A stretch of DNA of 64,000 nucleotides from SFWF01 sp045636705 (GCA_045636705.1 JAZTYA010000011.1:1-64000); one strand, 5' to 3'; shown: positions 1 to 9,178, counted from the first letter of the stretch. Notes: generated from the sequence alone by a model not told the origin. Program-made: numbers and translations.

Positions 1-307
1 TAAGACGAGCTCTTACCCTTAAAGGTGCTGCGTAGGTTGTATCTCTTGCCTTGCACTCGGTTACATCGTATTTCGGCTCTTCATCAAGACGGTAGTCAAT
101 AAAATCAAGCACGAGGTTACCGGTGTAGTCGGTGATAGAGGACATATCCGCAAAGACTTCCTTAAGTCCCTCTTCAACAAACCACTTATAAGAATCCTTC
201 TGAACTTCAATGAGGTTTGGCATATCAATTACTTCATTGATTTTCGAAAAACTCAAACGAGTGTTCTTGCCAAGCTGGACCGGCTTTACCATTGCTTCAA
301 TTGCCAT
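1..307 (-). CDS. rpoB: RNA polymerase beta subunit, N-terminal part (cut by window edge)
   Basis: The minus strand from an ATG at 307 reads 102 codons without a stop to the window edge. The protein contains VKPVQLGKNTRLSFSKINEV, then a segment on Leu-Ile-Glu-Val-Gln-Lys-Asp-Ser-Tyr, then SSITDYTGNLVLDFIDYRL and a KARDTTYAAPL-type stretch, which is the conserved start of bacterial RpoB (beta1/protrusion region). A strong AAGGAG site lies 7-8 bases before the ATG. The rest of the gene lies outside the window. It is the first gene of its transcription unit: the upstream gene ends in a terminator and a consensus promoter sits in between, so it is not directly downstream of rplJL here. Confidence 0.96.
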   Translation of the reverse strand, partial: MAIEAMVKPVQLGKNTRLSFSKINEVIDMPNLIEVQKDSYKWFVEEGLKEVFADMSSITDYTGNLVLDFIDYRLDEEPKYDVTECKARDTTYAAPLRVRARL

Positions 308-455
308 AAGCTTTAATCACTCCTTAATAATTATGTGTGTTAAAAAACATCACATCTTTGGCCTGACTGGGATAATATTTTCTTATAGAAATTATGGAAA
401 AATCACTGCAAAAAAACAATAATTAGCCATATTAACCCATTATCAGTATTTTAGT

Positions 456-484
456 ATTATACTAAAAAAGTTTTTTTGTGTCAA
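456..484 (-). promoter_or_regulatory. Consensus sigma-A promoter of rpoB
   Basis: On the minus strand TTGACA (479-484) and TATAAT (456-461) are separated by exactly 17 bases. The predicted transcript starts near 449 and leaves a leader of about 140 nt before the rpoB ATG at 307. I see no obvious terminator in that leader. Confidence 0.85.
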
Positions 485-514
485 TAGCTAATTTCAAAAA
501 ATTTACAAAAAAGG

Positions 515-551
515 AAAGTGTTGTTTTTGATGAGTCCAAAAACAACACTTT
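515..551 (-). terminator. Intrinsic terminator after the PPTase gene
   Basis: Perfect 15-bp inverted repeat (515-529 with 537-551) around a 7-base loop. On the minus strand it is followed by CC and a T-rich run. It lies 20 bases past the PPTase stop and separates the prmA operon from rpoB. Confidence 0.85.
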
Positions 552-571
552 TTCTTTAAACTAAATATGAT

Positions 572-1156
572 TTATTTTACCTTTTCTATTACCGAAACAA
601 AATAGCCATCAGCCGTATATTGCTCCAACTTAAAGTCTTGCGGTGGGATTATTTCGTTGTTTCGTATAAAGGGAAATCTTTGAGCTTCTGCGTAAGAATA
701 TAAGCCTGTTTTAATAAGGGTTTCTCTGGCCGTCCAAATCATAAAGAAAGCTGAGCTATCTTTTGACTTTAGAAAGTCCAGCTCTTCCCTATTAAGTGTT
801 ACCTTAATGACCTTTTCGCTTACAGGTCTTAGTTTTTCAAGGTCAATGCCAACTATATTTTCTGATGAAAAAGCTGCTGCTACAAGAGAACCGGAATGAG
901 CAATGCTTATATTAAAATCAGGTTGACCTAAAACAAAAGGTTTCTTATTTTCATCAAACTCTATCTGGCCTAAAACATCCTTGCCGGTTTTTTCCTTGAT
1001 AATTTGCGAAAGCAAAATTCTTGCACAAATAGATTGCTCTGCTTTTTCGGTTGGCTTGTTTTTAACGTAAGCCTGTTGAGAAGATGATAATCGGCTAAAA
1101 GCCTCAAGCTTTTCCTCTTTTGAAAAATCGGTTAAAAATGCAAGCTTGTGTACCAT
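572..1156 (-). CDS. 4'-phosphopantetheinyl transferase (Sfp-type)
   Basis: 194 residues. Transfers the phosphopantetheine arm of coenzyme A to a serine of an acyl or peptidyl carrier protein. The family motifs are visible: SIAHSG at 84-89, VGIDLEK at 102-108 (Mg-binding Asp and Glu) and WTARETLIK at 141-149 (the W-(ST)-x-K-E-A-hh-K box, here with RE for KE). The length is between AcpS and full Sfp, as in many clostridial members. The ATG overlaps the stop of the upstream lipoprotein gene by one base (TAATG), so it is the last, coupled gene of the prmA operon. Whether it serves fatty-acid ACP or a secondary carrier protein cannot be told. Confidence 0.85.
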   Translation of the reverse strand: MVHKLAFLTDFSKEEKLEAFSRLSSSQQAYVKNKPTEKAEQSICARILLSQIIKEKTGKDVLGQIEFDENKKPFVLGQPDFNISIAHSGSLVAAAFSSENIVGIDLEKLRPVSEKVIKVTLNREELDFLKSKDSSAFFMIWTARETLIKTGLYSYAEAQRFPFIRNNEIIPPQDFKLEQYTADGYFVSVIEKVK

Positions 1157-2130
1157 TATTTAACAATTGCCTTAGAGATAATAATCTTCTTTGCAACGAT
1201 ATAAGCAGCGCGCTCTTCAATCATTCCTTTTGGATAGTTAATGTTCTCGCTTCCCTCAGATTCCTTAAGGTCCTTTTCTCCTGCCTTTAGGTCTTCTTCG
1301 GTAATTTCGTAATTTTCAGCATCAAGTATGCTATAGCAAATTAAATCTCTGTAAACGCTGTATTTTACATCGTATTCCATCAAGTACTCATTGAAGGATT
1401 CCTCGGTCATACCGTTATAAGAAATAAAGTCATCCAAGGTCATTTTGTTTTGTTTGCATGCTTCCTCTAAAAACTCAACAGTTTCATCAAAGATTATATC
1501 AACCTCTTTTTCAGGATATTCAATAATCTTTGCTTCTTTATATATTTTATCCCAAGCAAAATTAGAAACCGCATATTCCTTCTTTGCCTTAGAGTAAGCC
1601 TCAAGAGAGTCAAATCCTAGTTTTTTAACGTTACCTGTAGTAACAGGATTAAGCTCTACTTTAGCGTTAAGTTTAACGGTAAATACAGCTTCTTTACCGT
1701 TTAAAGTCTCAACTCCATAGTCTTTTGGGAAGGTAACGTTAATATCAACGGTTGAACCAATTGCAGAGCCTATTAGTGCATCCTCAAATCCTTCAATAAA
1801 GGTGCCTGAGCCTATTTTAAGGTCATAATCGGTATCGGTACCGCCGTCAAATGCAACGCCATTTAGCTTTCCTGTGTAGTCAATGTTAACAGTGTCACCT
1901 TTTTCAACCGTGCCCTCAGTTACCTCAAGTCTTAAGGTGTCGGTGAATTGCTCGTCAAACTCGTTGAAATAAGCCAAATAATCTTCCGATGTGGTATCAA
2001 CTGTTACGGCATAGTCACCTAAGGTAACATATTCTGAAAGGTCGTACTTATATAGTTTTCTGACGCTTGTACATCCTGCCAAGGAAAATACAAGAACTAA
2101 AACTAAACAAAATGAAACTATCCTTTTCAT
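1156..2130 (-). CDS. FKBP-type peptidyl-prolyl isomerase lipoprotein (trigger-factor-like C-terminus)
   Basis: 324 residues. Residues 1-20 are a lipoprotein signal with lipobox LAGC (Cys20), so the protein is anchored on the outer face of the membrane. Residues about 75-155 form an FKBP domain, recognisable from VEKGDTVNIDYTGKLNG, FDGGT, GSGTFIEGFEDALIG and the FPKDYG strand. The rest, about 165-320, is charged and helical like the SurA/trigger-factor C-terminal chaperone region. Likely role: folding of secreted proteins. GAGGAG precedes the ATG; 3 bases separate it from the prfB stop, so it is co-transcribed. An extracytoplasmic trigger-factor relative is common in Clostridia. Confidence 0.85.
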   Translation of the reverse strand: MKRIVSFCLVLVLVFSLAGCTSVRKLYKYDLSEYVTLGDYAVTVDTTSEDYLAYFNEFDEQFTDTLRLEVTEGTVEKGDTVNIDYTGKLNGVAFDGGTDTDYDLKIGSGTFIEGFEDALIGSAIGSTVDINVTFPKDYGVETLNGKEAVFTVKLNAKVELNPVTTGNVKKLGFDSLEAYSKAKKEYAVSNFAWDKIYKEAKIIEYPEKEVDIIFDETVEFLEEACKQNKMTLDDFISYNGMTEESFNEYLMEYDVKYSVYRDLICYSILDAENYEITEEDLKAGEKDLKESEGSENINYPKGMIEERAAYIVAKKIIISKAIVK

Positions 2131-2133
2131 AAC

Positions 2134-3258
2134 TTACTCCTCTGTTTTTAAATTATTTAATGAAGATGCTTTTAAATAAGCATTTATAAAACCATCTAAA
2201 TCTCCGTCCATAACGGCATTTATATTTCCGTTTTCAAAACCCGTTCTGTGGTCTTTTGCAAGGGTGTACGGCATAAATACGTATGACCTTATTTGTGAGC
2301 CCCAAGCAATTTCCTTTTGAACACCCTTAATATCCTCTATCCTATCAAGATGTTCTCTTTCTTTAATCTCAATAAGTTTCGATTTAAGCATACGCATCGC
2401 AACCTCACGGTTTTGGTGCTGACTGCGTTCATTCTGACAGGCAACAATAATCCCCGAAGGAATATGAGTAATTCTAACTGCCGACTCGGTCTTATTAACG
2501 TGCTGACCGCCCGCACCGCTTGCACGATAGGTATCAACCTTTAGGTCTTCAGGTCTTATTTCAACGTCAACATCGGCATCAATTTCAGGCATAACGTCAA
2601 GAGATGCAAAGGATGTATGCCTTCTGCCTGAAGAGTCAAAAGGAGAAATTCTGACAAGTCTATGAACGCCGGCTTCACTCTTTAAAAAGCCATAGGCATT
2701 CTCACCTTCAATTCTTAAAACAGCGCTTTTAAGGCCAGCTTCTTCGCCATCAAGAAAGTCAAGCATACTAACCTTGTAACCTTTAGGCTCTGCCCACTTT
2801 GTATACATTCTGACAAGCATTTCGTTCCAGTCCTGCGCCTCGGTTCCACCTGCTCCTGCATGGAAGGTTAGAATTGCCGAATTGGAATCATATTCGCCTG
2901 TTAATAATGTCGCAAGTCGTTGTGAAGAAAACTCGGTTATAAAGGTGTCGATATACTCGCTTGCCTCTTCTACTAAACTTAAATCCTCTTCTTCATCACC
3001 CATTGATATTAAAACGGATGCATCATCATAAATACTGCAAAGCTTGTCGTATCCTTCAATTTTTGATTTTAGTTTGCTTGTCTGTTGTAAAATCTTTTGA
3101 GAATTTTCAACGTCATCCCAAAATCCGTCAGATGCGGCCATGCTCTCTAGCTTTTCAACCTGTTCTCTTAAGTGCTCATAGCCAATTGCTTCTTTAAGGT
3201 TTTTAAGCTCGTCTTGATAGGATTCAAGTTTAAGTCTTAACTCTTCAAACTCGAGCAT
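2134..3258 (-). CDS. prfB: Peptide chain release factor 2
   Basis: 374 residues, full length for RF2, which releases the peptide at UGA and UAA stops. The stop-recognition tripeptide is SPF at 205-207 (RF2, not the PxT of RF1) and the catalytic GGQ is at 250-252 in RASGAGGQHVNKTESAV. The reading frame is continuous from MLEFEELRLK to the end, so the programmed +1 frameshift with an in-frame UGA near codon 26, found in most bacterial prfB genes, is absent. AAGGAGG precedes the ATG inside the end of prmA; start and upstream stop share one base (TAATG). Confidence 0.97.
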   Translation of the reverse strand: MLEFEELRLKLESYQDELKNLKEAIGYEHLREQVEKLESMAASDGFWDDVENSQKILQQTSKLKSKIEGYDKLCSIYDDASVLISMGDEEEDLSLVEEASEYIDTFITEFSSQRLATLLTGEYDSNSAILTFHAGAGGTEAQDWNEMLVRMYTKWAEPKGYKVSMLDFLDGEEAGLKSAVLRIEGENAYGFLKSEAGVHRLVRISPFDSSGRRHTSFASLDVMPEIDADVDVEIRPEDLKVDTYRASGAGGQHVNKTESAVRITHIPSGIIVACQNERSQHQNREVAMRMLKSKLIEIKEREHLDRIEDIKGVQKEIAWGSQIRSYVFMPYTLAKDHRTGFENGNINAVMDGDLDGFINAYLKASSLNNLKTEE

Positions 3259-4184
3259 TAATTTTCCTCCTTCTTAACCGCAAAGGCGCACCAGTTATCT
3301 TTATATCTTTGTTCAACTATTTTAAAGCCGAACTTTTTGAAGGCTTCAAGGAGGTCGTTTTCTCTTGAATCGATAATGCCGCTTGTTATTAAAACAGCAT
3401 CGTCCGTCATATAGTTTTTAATCGTTTCTAAAAGCCTGATAATGACGTCTGCAACTATATTAGCACAAACAACAGAGTATTTGCCCTCAACCTTTTCTGC
3501 CAAGTCGCCTATCAGGTATTCTGTTTTCGAAGTCATTTCGTTTAAAGCGGCATTTTCCTTAGCAACCTTAACCGACTGAGCATCAATATCAACACCTATA
3601 GCCTTTTTAGCGCCAAGCAAAACAGCGGCTATGCTTAAAATGCCACTTCCGCAACCAACGTCAAGCATCAAGTCGTCAGGTTGAACATATTTTTCAAGCA
3701 TCTCAAGGCAAAGGGTGGTGGTAGCATGTGTTCCGGTACCAAAAGCGGCACCCGGGTCTATGGTTAAAACCTTTCGGCCTTCCGAGTCGTTTAATTCTTC
3801 CCAGCTTGGTCTAATAATTAGTCGTTCGCCAATCTTAGTACACTTAAAATATTTTTTCCAACCGTTTTCCCATTCGGAATCGTTAACCGAGTTGTTGCAA
3901 AGCTCAAACTTAATGCCAGACGCGTTTAATCTTTCTTCTAAGTATAAAATTGCCTCGGAAGCATTGTCCTCTTCTGAAATATAAATATGGATAATTGAAG
4001 TCTTTCTGTCGCGGTCTAAAAGCTCCTGCTCGATTATATCAACGTGAGCAATTTCCCATGACTGTTCAATTAAATCAGAATAATCTTCAACGTAAATACC
4101 ATAAGGCACCGTCATATTAGCAATAGCCGAAGTTTTCTCGGTATCTTCAACGGCAACCTTAATTAAAATTTCTGTCCAATTCAT
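3258..4184 (-). CDS. prmA: Ribosomal protein L11 methyltransferase
   Basis: 308 residues. SAM-dependent trimethylation of ribosomal protein L11. Visible landmarks are the N-terminal substrate domain, the family block DPGAAFGTGTHATTTLCLE, the SAM motif LDVGCGSGILSIAA, the acidic VDIDAQSV and the NIVADVI motif. I place the start at the ATG at 4184 because GGAG lies 6 bases before it; a longer frame opens with TTG at 4196, but that codon overlaps the ribosome binding site. First gene of the operon prmA-prfB-FKBP lipoprotein-PPTase, all joined by 1-base overlaps or tiny gaps. Confidence 0.93.
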   Translation of the reverse strand: MNWTEILIKVAVEDTEKTSAIANMTVPYGIYVEDYSDLIEQSWEIAHVDIIEQELLDRDRKTSIIHIYISEEDNASEAILYLEERLNASGIKFELCNNSVNDSEWENGWKKYFKCTKIGERLIIRPSWEELNDSEGRKVLTIDPGAAFGTGTHATTTLCLEMLEKYVQPDDLMLDVGCGSGILSIAAVLLGAKKAIGVDIDAQSVKVAKENAALNEMTSKTEYLIGDLAEKVEGKYSVVCANIVADVIIRLLETIKNYMTDDAVLITSGIIDSRENDLLEAFKKFGFKIVEQRYKDNWCAFAVKKEEN

Positions 4185-4212
4185 AAATTTCTCCAAAAAA
4201 CGCTTTTTAATA

Positions 4213-4221
4213 AGTATAACA
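4213..4221 (-). promoter_or_regulatory. Possible extended -10 promoter of the prmA operon
   Basis: On the minus strand TGTTATACT gives an extended -10 element about 30 bases before the prmA ATG. The -35 region is poor, so this rests on the extended -10 alone. Confidence 0.4.
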
Positions 4222-4256
4222 TAAAATATCCAAAAATAAAGAGAAATTTTTTATTG

Positions 4257-4285
4257 TTGAAATATTCTTTAATTTATAGTAAAAT
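4257..4285 (+). promoter_or_regulatory. Sigma-A-like promoter of the P-type ATPase gene
   Basis: TTGAAA (4257-4262), a 17-base spacer and TAAAAT (4280-4285), about 30 bases before the TTG start of the ATPase. Confidence 0.55.
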
Positions 4286-4314
4286 TATTTAAATAAATTT
4301 TGGAGGAAATTATT

Positions 4315-6927
4315 TTGATTTGGCACAGTTCAACCGCAGAGCAGGTTCTCTCAGAACTTAATACCAATAAGGATACAGGTCTTACTTCTTCAGAAGCACT
4401 TGAAAGACTTAAATCTTTTGGTAAAAATGAGATTCACAATTTTAATAAAAAGAACTTTTTTAGTTTTCTTCTTGCAGAACTAAAAAACTACCTATATATA
4501 ACGTTAGTTGTCGTAGCAATTGTTTATATGATTTTAACGTCATTTACAAATTCCGGTGACCTTTTGCACGGCTTTGTAATTATAGCCTTGGTTATACTAA
4601 ACGCTTGGGTCAGCGCATACGGCAAATATCGTTCAATTTCGGAAATGGATAAACTTCGCACAAGCATTACCTCAAATGCTACCGTTATACGAGATGGAAT
4701 CGAACAGGTTATATCTTCTAATCTCCTTGTACCCGGCGATATCATCGTCTTAAAGACCGGAGATTTCGCACCTGCTGACGGAAGACTTATTGATTCTCAC
4801 GTTTTAAAGTGTGATGAATATATTTTAACCGGCGAAGATGTTCCGATTGATAAATTCCACGACGCTTTATATGAGGATATTACTCCGATGAAAATCAGAA
4901 GTAATATGATATACAGCGGTTGTTCCATTCTAAACGGTTATGGCTTAGCCGTTGTTACCGAAACCGGAGAATCTACCGAAATCGGCCGTGCAGAATGTAT
5001 TGCTAACGAAGCTAATTCTACAGTTTCTCCTCTTAAAACTCGTGTTGATACTATTGCTAAAAACTCCTCCACAATTTGCTTCATCGGCGCCTTGTTAATT
5101 TTTATTATCGGCATTGCAGTAAACTTCACAAACACCGAAATTTCCTTTGCCGACCTTGTGTTACAAAAGGTAATCGTTGCCCTTTCTGTTGCCGTTGCGG
5201 CTATTCCGGAATCGGTTGCAGTTATTCTTACCTTCTCCTTAGCCTTGGGCGCTAAACGACTTTTTAAGAATAATATTACTGTTTCCAATCTTGCTGCTAC
5301 CGAGCACATTAAGGATATTACAGCGGTTTGCATTGATAAAACCGGTGTTCTTACAGCTAATGAAATGTCGGTAAAAAAGGTATTTGACGGCGCAGAAATA
5401 ATGGAGCTTAAAGACGACGAGGCAAACAACAGTCTTATCTCCATTTTAAGACTGGCTTTAGTTTGCAGTAACTTTAAGTCGGAAGAGCATATTGAACGTC
5501 ATGCAAACAGTCTTGAATCAGCTATTGAAAAGGCTTGCATTAAATATACTAATATGAGTCAGCAGGACACCGACGGAATTTATCCTCGATTAGCTGAGAT
5601 TCCCTTTGACTCGGTTCGCAGAATGATGACTACCGTAAGCGTTATTAACGGTAAGCCTTTTGCAATTACAAAGGGCGCCGCAGAAATGATTGCCGAAAGA
5701 TGCGTTAACTGTGACGTTGAACAGGTTAAAAAGGTTGCTACCGATTTTGCAAGCGAAGCCTTAAAGGTTATTGCCGTTGCGATAAAACCGCTTAATGAAA
5801 TCCCTGCTAACCCGACGAGTGAAGAGCTTGAAAGTGAGCTCACTTTTATCGGCCTTATCGGCATTGACGACCCACTTGATACCGAATCGGTTGAAGCGGT
5901 AAAAGCCTGCCAAAACAACGATATCAAGGTTTTAATGATAACCGGCGACCATATTGACACAGCAAAGGCTGTTGCTCAAAAAATTGGCATATTAAACGAT
6001 GAAACCTCGGCGCTCACAGGCGAAGAACTCGAAAAACTTTCTGATGAAGAGCTCAAAGAAAACATTTATAAATACACCGTATTTGCACGAGTTAGTCCTC
6101 AGGACAAGTTAAGAATTGTCTCTGCCTTAAAGGAAAATGGAGAAAAGGTTTTGATTACCGGCGACAGTATTAGCGATACTCCTGCTCTTTTAAGCGCTGA
6201 TATTGGTTGTGCGCTTGGAGAGACCGGTTCAGACGTTGTCAGAACCTCTTCAGATTTAGTCGTTCAAAATAACAAATTTTCTTCTATCGTGCTTGCTATT
6301 ATGGAGAGCAAGAGAATTTTCTCAAATATTAAAAGAGGTATTCAGTATCTGCTTTCTTGTAACTTTGCAGAAATTTTAGCATTTATTTTCGGGCTTTTAA
6401 TTTTTAGAGTTGAGCCTATTTCTGCAGTAGCAATCCTTTGGATTAACTTTATTACCGACGGTTTCCCTGCCCTGGCTTTTGCTACTAAACAGGGACATTT
6501 AGGCTTATCCTTAAAGAAATCAAACGACGGACTCTTTGATTTTAAATCCTTGATTTTTTCAACTGTTCCCTCTTTCGCCCTCGCAGCATTAATACTAATA
6601 GGCTACGGCATCGGTAGTTCGCAAAGTCCTGCACTTGCAAGCACTTTAGCCTTCACTGTTGCAGCTGTTTGTGAAATTGTGCATGCCATTTCACTCAACA
6701 ACGGTGGACTAATCTTCTCCTTCGACTTTAAGGGTAACTCAACAATGCTTAAGCTTTGCGGAGTATCTTTCTTAATTGTACTACTCCTCTTGTTAACACC
6801 ATTAGGACAGATATTATCGCTGGTATCTCTTACCGCAGGCGGTTGGTTGTTTGTTTTAATTTCGGCACTTGTTATTCTTGCTGTCGATGAAACCGCAAAA
6901 CTATTTGTAAAAAATAAAATGGCTTAA
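4315..6927 (+). CDS. P-type cation-transporting ATPase (P2A calcium-type), variant motifs
   Basis: 870 residues with the full P2 architecture: N-terminal cation ATPase domain, actuator domain with TGED (TGE kept), six-helix core, phosphorylation and nucleotide domains. The phosphorylated Asp is in CIDKTGVLT (Asp about 341), a variant of DKTGTLT. The M4 motif reads IPESVAV (usual PEGLP), the hinge reads TGDSISDTPAL (usual TGDGVNDAPAL), yet the acidic residues needed for catalysis and the M5/M6 cation ligands (CNFAE; WINFITDG) remain. Probably an active Ca2+ or related cation pump. The start is taken at TTG 4315, 8 bases after GGAGG; the upstream in-frame TTG at 4300 overlaps that site. Monocistronic: promoter before, terminator after. 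Confidence 0.88.
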   Translation: MIWHSSTAEQVLSELNTNKDTGLTSSEALERLKSFGKNEIHNFNKKNFFSFLLAELKNYLYITLVVVAIVYMILTSFTNSGDLLHGFVIIALVILNAWVSAYGKYRSISEMDKLRTSITSNATVIRDGIEQVISSNLLVPGDIIVLKTGDFAPADGRLIDSHVLKCDEYILTGEDVPIDKFHDALYEDITPMKIRSNMIYSGCSILNGYGLAVVTETGESTEIGRAECIANEANSTVSPLKTRVDTIAKNSSTICFIGALLIFIIGIAVNFTNTEISFADLVLQKVIVALSVAVAAIPESVAVILTFSLALGAKRLFKNNITVSNLAATEHIKDITAVCIDKTGVLTANEMSVKKVFDGAEIMELKDDEANNSLISILRLALVCSNFKSEEHIERHANSLESAIEKACIKYTNMSQQDTDGIYPRLAEIPFDSVRRMMTTVSVINGKPFAITKGAAEMIAERCVNCDVEQVKKVATDFASEALKVIAVAIKPLNEIPANPTSEELESELTFIGLIGIDDPLDTESVEAVKACQNNDIKVLMITGDHIDTAKAVAQKIGILNDETSALTGEELEKLSDEELKENIYKYTVFARVSPQDKLRIVSALKENGEKVLITGDSISDTPALLSADIGCALGETGSDVVRTSSDLVVQNNKFSSIVLAIMESKRIFSNIKRGIQYLLSCNFAEILAFIFGLLIFRVEPISAVAILWINFITDGFPALAFATKQGHLGLSLKKSNDGLFDFKSLIFSTVPSFALAALILIGYGIGSSQSPALASTLAFTVAAVCEIVHAISLNNGGLIFSFDFKGNSTMLKLCGVSFLIVLLLLLTPLGQILSLVSLTAGGWLFVLISALVILAVDETAKLFVKNKMA

Positions 6928-6935
6928 ATAAAATA

Positions 6936-6970
6936 ATAAATATCCACCCGCATAGCGGGTCGATATTTAT
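6936..6970. terminator. Bidirectional intrinsic terminator
   Basis: Stem ATAAATATC/GATATTTAT plus inner ACCCGC/GCGGGT pairs around an ATA loop, T-rich on both sides. It ends the ATPase gene (plus) and the beta-glucosidase gene (minus). Confidence 0.85.
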
Positions 6971-6980
6971 TTTTAAAAAA

Positions 6981-9134
6981 CTAAATTATCCTTATTGAAG
7001 TATTATTTTCTGTTAAGCAGTCCTTACCGACGTATATTTCAATTACGCCCTTTTCTATGGTATATTCGCCATCTTCTAGGTAGTAACCTAAATCCTTGTA
7101 ACCTAACTCAAATGTTACTGTTTTTGTTTCGCCCTTCTTAATTTCGGTCTTGCTATAAGCCTTAAGTTCTCTTAAAGGACGCATCATCTGAGCGAATGGG
7201 TCACGGATGTAAAGCTGAACTGTTTCCTTTGCGTCATAGTCGCCTGTATTCTTAACATCAACAGACACAGAAACCGTCTTGCCGTTGTTAAGGTCATCAA
7301 GTGAAATCTCGGTGTTCTTAAGAGCAATATCGCTATACTCAAATTCTGTAAATGACAGTCCATAACCAAATGGATAGTAAGGTGTAGGAATGCTTTCAAC
7401 GTAACAGTTGCCTGCATTTTCTCCGTAGTAGCAGTTAACAAGTCTTCCGCTTGAGGTTACGTTATAATACATCGGAATATGGGTTGCAAGTCTGGGAATA
7501 GTTACAGGAAGTCTTCCCGAAGGAACAGCTTTACCAAAGATTAAATCACTGGCAGCTCTTGCAGTCTCTGTTCCTGAATGCCAAGCATAAAGAACGGCAT
7601 CAAAGTCTTCTGCTATACCCTGCATTGCGATAGGACGACCACAGAAGAAAACACCGATAAGCTTTTTGCCTGTTGCCTTAGCCTTTTTAATAAGGTCTTT
7701 TTGAGCATCGGAAATTGTAATGGTGGATACAGCTCTCGACTCACCTGTTGAAGTCCAGCTTTCACCTAAAGCTAAAACGATAACGTCTGCCCACTCTAGG
7801 TTATTGCCGGTGTAATCCCAGTCGAGTGACTCGTAGTTTGCGGTTCTAACCTCATATCCTGAAACCTCGCGCATAGCAGCTAAGAAGGTTTCGGTCTCTT
7901 CTGCTTTACCGTCGAGTGTCCAGCTACCAAGCAAAGAACGTCTTTCATGTGTGAAAGGTCCTAAAACGGCAACCTTAGCGCGTTCCTTAATTGGAAGAGT
8001 GTTGTTGTTATTCTTAAGAAGAACCATAGACTCCTGAGCCATTTTACGAGAAAGTTTAATATGTTCGGTTCTATCAATTTCTTCCTTTACACAATAAGGA
8101 TTCTCGAAAAGGCCCTTAGCAAGCTTAACCTTAATAATTCTCTTAACAGCCTCATCAACAATGCTTTCATCAATACGACCGCTTAAAACCAACTTTTCAA
8201 GGTTCTCCATATAGCATCCATCATGCATATCCATATCAAGACCTGCAGATAAAGCCATAGCAGTGCAGTCTTCTCTGTCCTCTGCGACACCTTGACGCAT
8301 AAGTTGGATTATTGCATCATAGTCAGAAACAACAAAGCCTTCAAAGCCCATTTTTTCTCTTAACACTTCGGTAAGATAAAATCTGCTAGAGGTTACAGGT
8401 TGTCCACTAACGTCGTTAAAAGCAGACATTACGGTAAGAACACCTGCATCAATTGCAGCCTTAAATGCGGGCAAATAGTAATTATAAAGGCTATATCTTG
8501 AAATTTCTGCTCTGTGATAGTCACGTCCGCCTTCACTAGCACCATAACCTACGTAGTGCTTAGCGCAGGCAACGATTCTACCCTTTTCGCTAACGTCGTC
8601 ACCCTGGAAGCCTTTAACAACAGCCTCAGCTACCTTTGAACCTAAGTACGGGTCTTCGCCTGTACCCTCGATAATTCTTCCCCAACGAGGCTCACGGCAA
8701 AGGTCAAGCATTGGTGTAAAGGTCCAGTGAACACTTTCATTTGCAGCTTCTTTTGAGATAGCTTTGTAAGATTCCTCAATTAACTCTTCGTTAAACGATG
8801 CAGTCATAGCAAGAGGAATCGGGAAAACTGTGCGATGTCCGTGAATAATATCGCGACCAAAAATCATAGGAATCCCCGATGGGCTCTCCTCTACTGCTAT
8901 ACGCTGAAGTTCGTTATAAAAGTCAACGTTAATAGCGCCCTGCGCATCGTTTCCTGCAGAAGGACCGCTCGACATAAGAAGTGAACCTACCTCGCCACGG
9001 CGAATTTTATCCTTGAACTCATCAATTTGGTCAGGACGAAGATGTGTCTCAAGCTGATTAAGCTGACCAATTTTTTGTTTTAGCGGCAGTTTTGCAACAA
9101 TTTCCGCAGCGCGTTTTTCAAATTTTTGCAACAT
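6981..9134 (-). CDS. Beta-glucosidase, glycoside hydrolase family 3
   Basis: 717 residues. Three-domain GH3: (beta/alpha)8 domain to about 330, alpha/beta sandwich about 370-590, fibronectin-III-like domain about 620-700. Family marks include GRDIIHG (94-100), REPRWGRIIEGTGEDPYL (148 on), KHYVGYG (192-198) and the nucleophile Asp271 in FVVSDYD. No signal peptide, so it acts in the cytoplasm on imported beta-glucosides or oligosaccharides. It is divergently arranged with an AraC regulator that probably controls it. GAAAGGAAAA precedes the ATG. GH3 substrates vary (gluco-, xylo-, N-acetylglucosaminides), so the sugar is inferred only at family level. Confidence 0.9.
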   Translation of the reverse strand: MLQKFEKRAAEIVAKLPLKQKIGQLNQLETHLRPDQIDEFKDKIRRGEVGSLLMSSGPSAGNDAQGAINVDFYNELQRIAVEESPSGIPMIFGRDIIHGHRTVFPIPLAMTASFNEELIEESYKAISKEAANESVHWTFTPMLDLCREPRWGRIIEGTGEDPYLGSKVAEAVVKGFQGDDVSEKGRIVACAKHYVGYGASEGGRDYHRAEISRYSLYNYYLPAFKAAIDAGVLTVMSAFNDVSGQPVTSSRFYLTEVLREKMGFEGFVVSDYDAIIQLMRQGVAEDREDCTAMALSAGLDMDMHDGCYMENLEKLVLSGRIDESIVDEAVKRIIKVKLAKGLFENPYCVKEEIDRTEHIKLSRKMAQESMVLLKNNNNTLPIKERAKVAVLGPFTHERRSLLGSWTLDGKAEETETFLAAMREVSGYEVRTANYESLDWDYTGNNLEWADVIVLALGESWTSTGESRAVSTITISDAQKDLIKKAKATGKKLIGVFFCGRPIAMQGIAEDFDAVLYAWHSGTETARAASDLIFGKAVPSGRLPVTIPRLATHIPMYYNVTSSGRLVNCYYGENAGNCYVESIPTPYYPFGYGLSFTEFEYSDIALKNTEISLDDLNNGKTVSVSVDVKNTGDYDAKETVQLYIRDPFAQMMRPLRELKAYSKTEIKKGETKTVTFELGYKDLGYYLEDGEYTIEKGVIEIYVGKDCLTENNTSIRII

Positions 9135-9178
9135 AAGTTCGTTTTCCTTTCATATATGTTGATTTTAATTTTTCTTTA

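Noticed and set aside
3258..4196. Longer prmA from TTG 4196
   Set aside because: The TTG overlaps the GGAG site that serves the ATG at 4184.
4938..5444. 168-residue minus-strand frame inside the P-type ATPase
   Set aside because: Shadow of the strongly supported ATPase frame; low-complexity composition typical of antisense reading.
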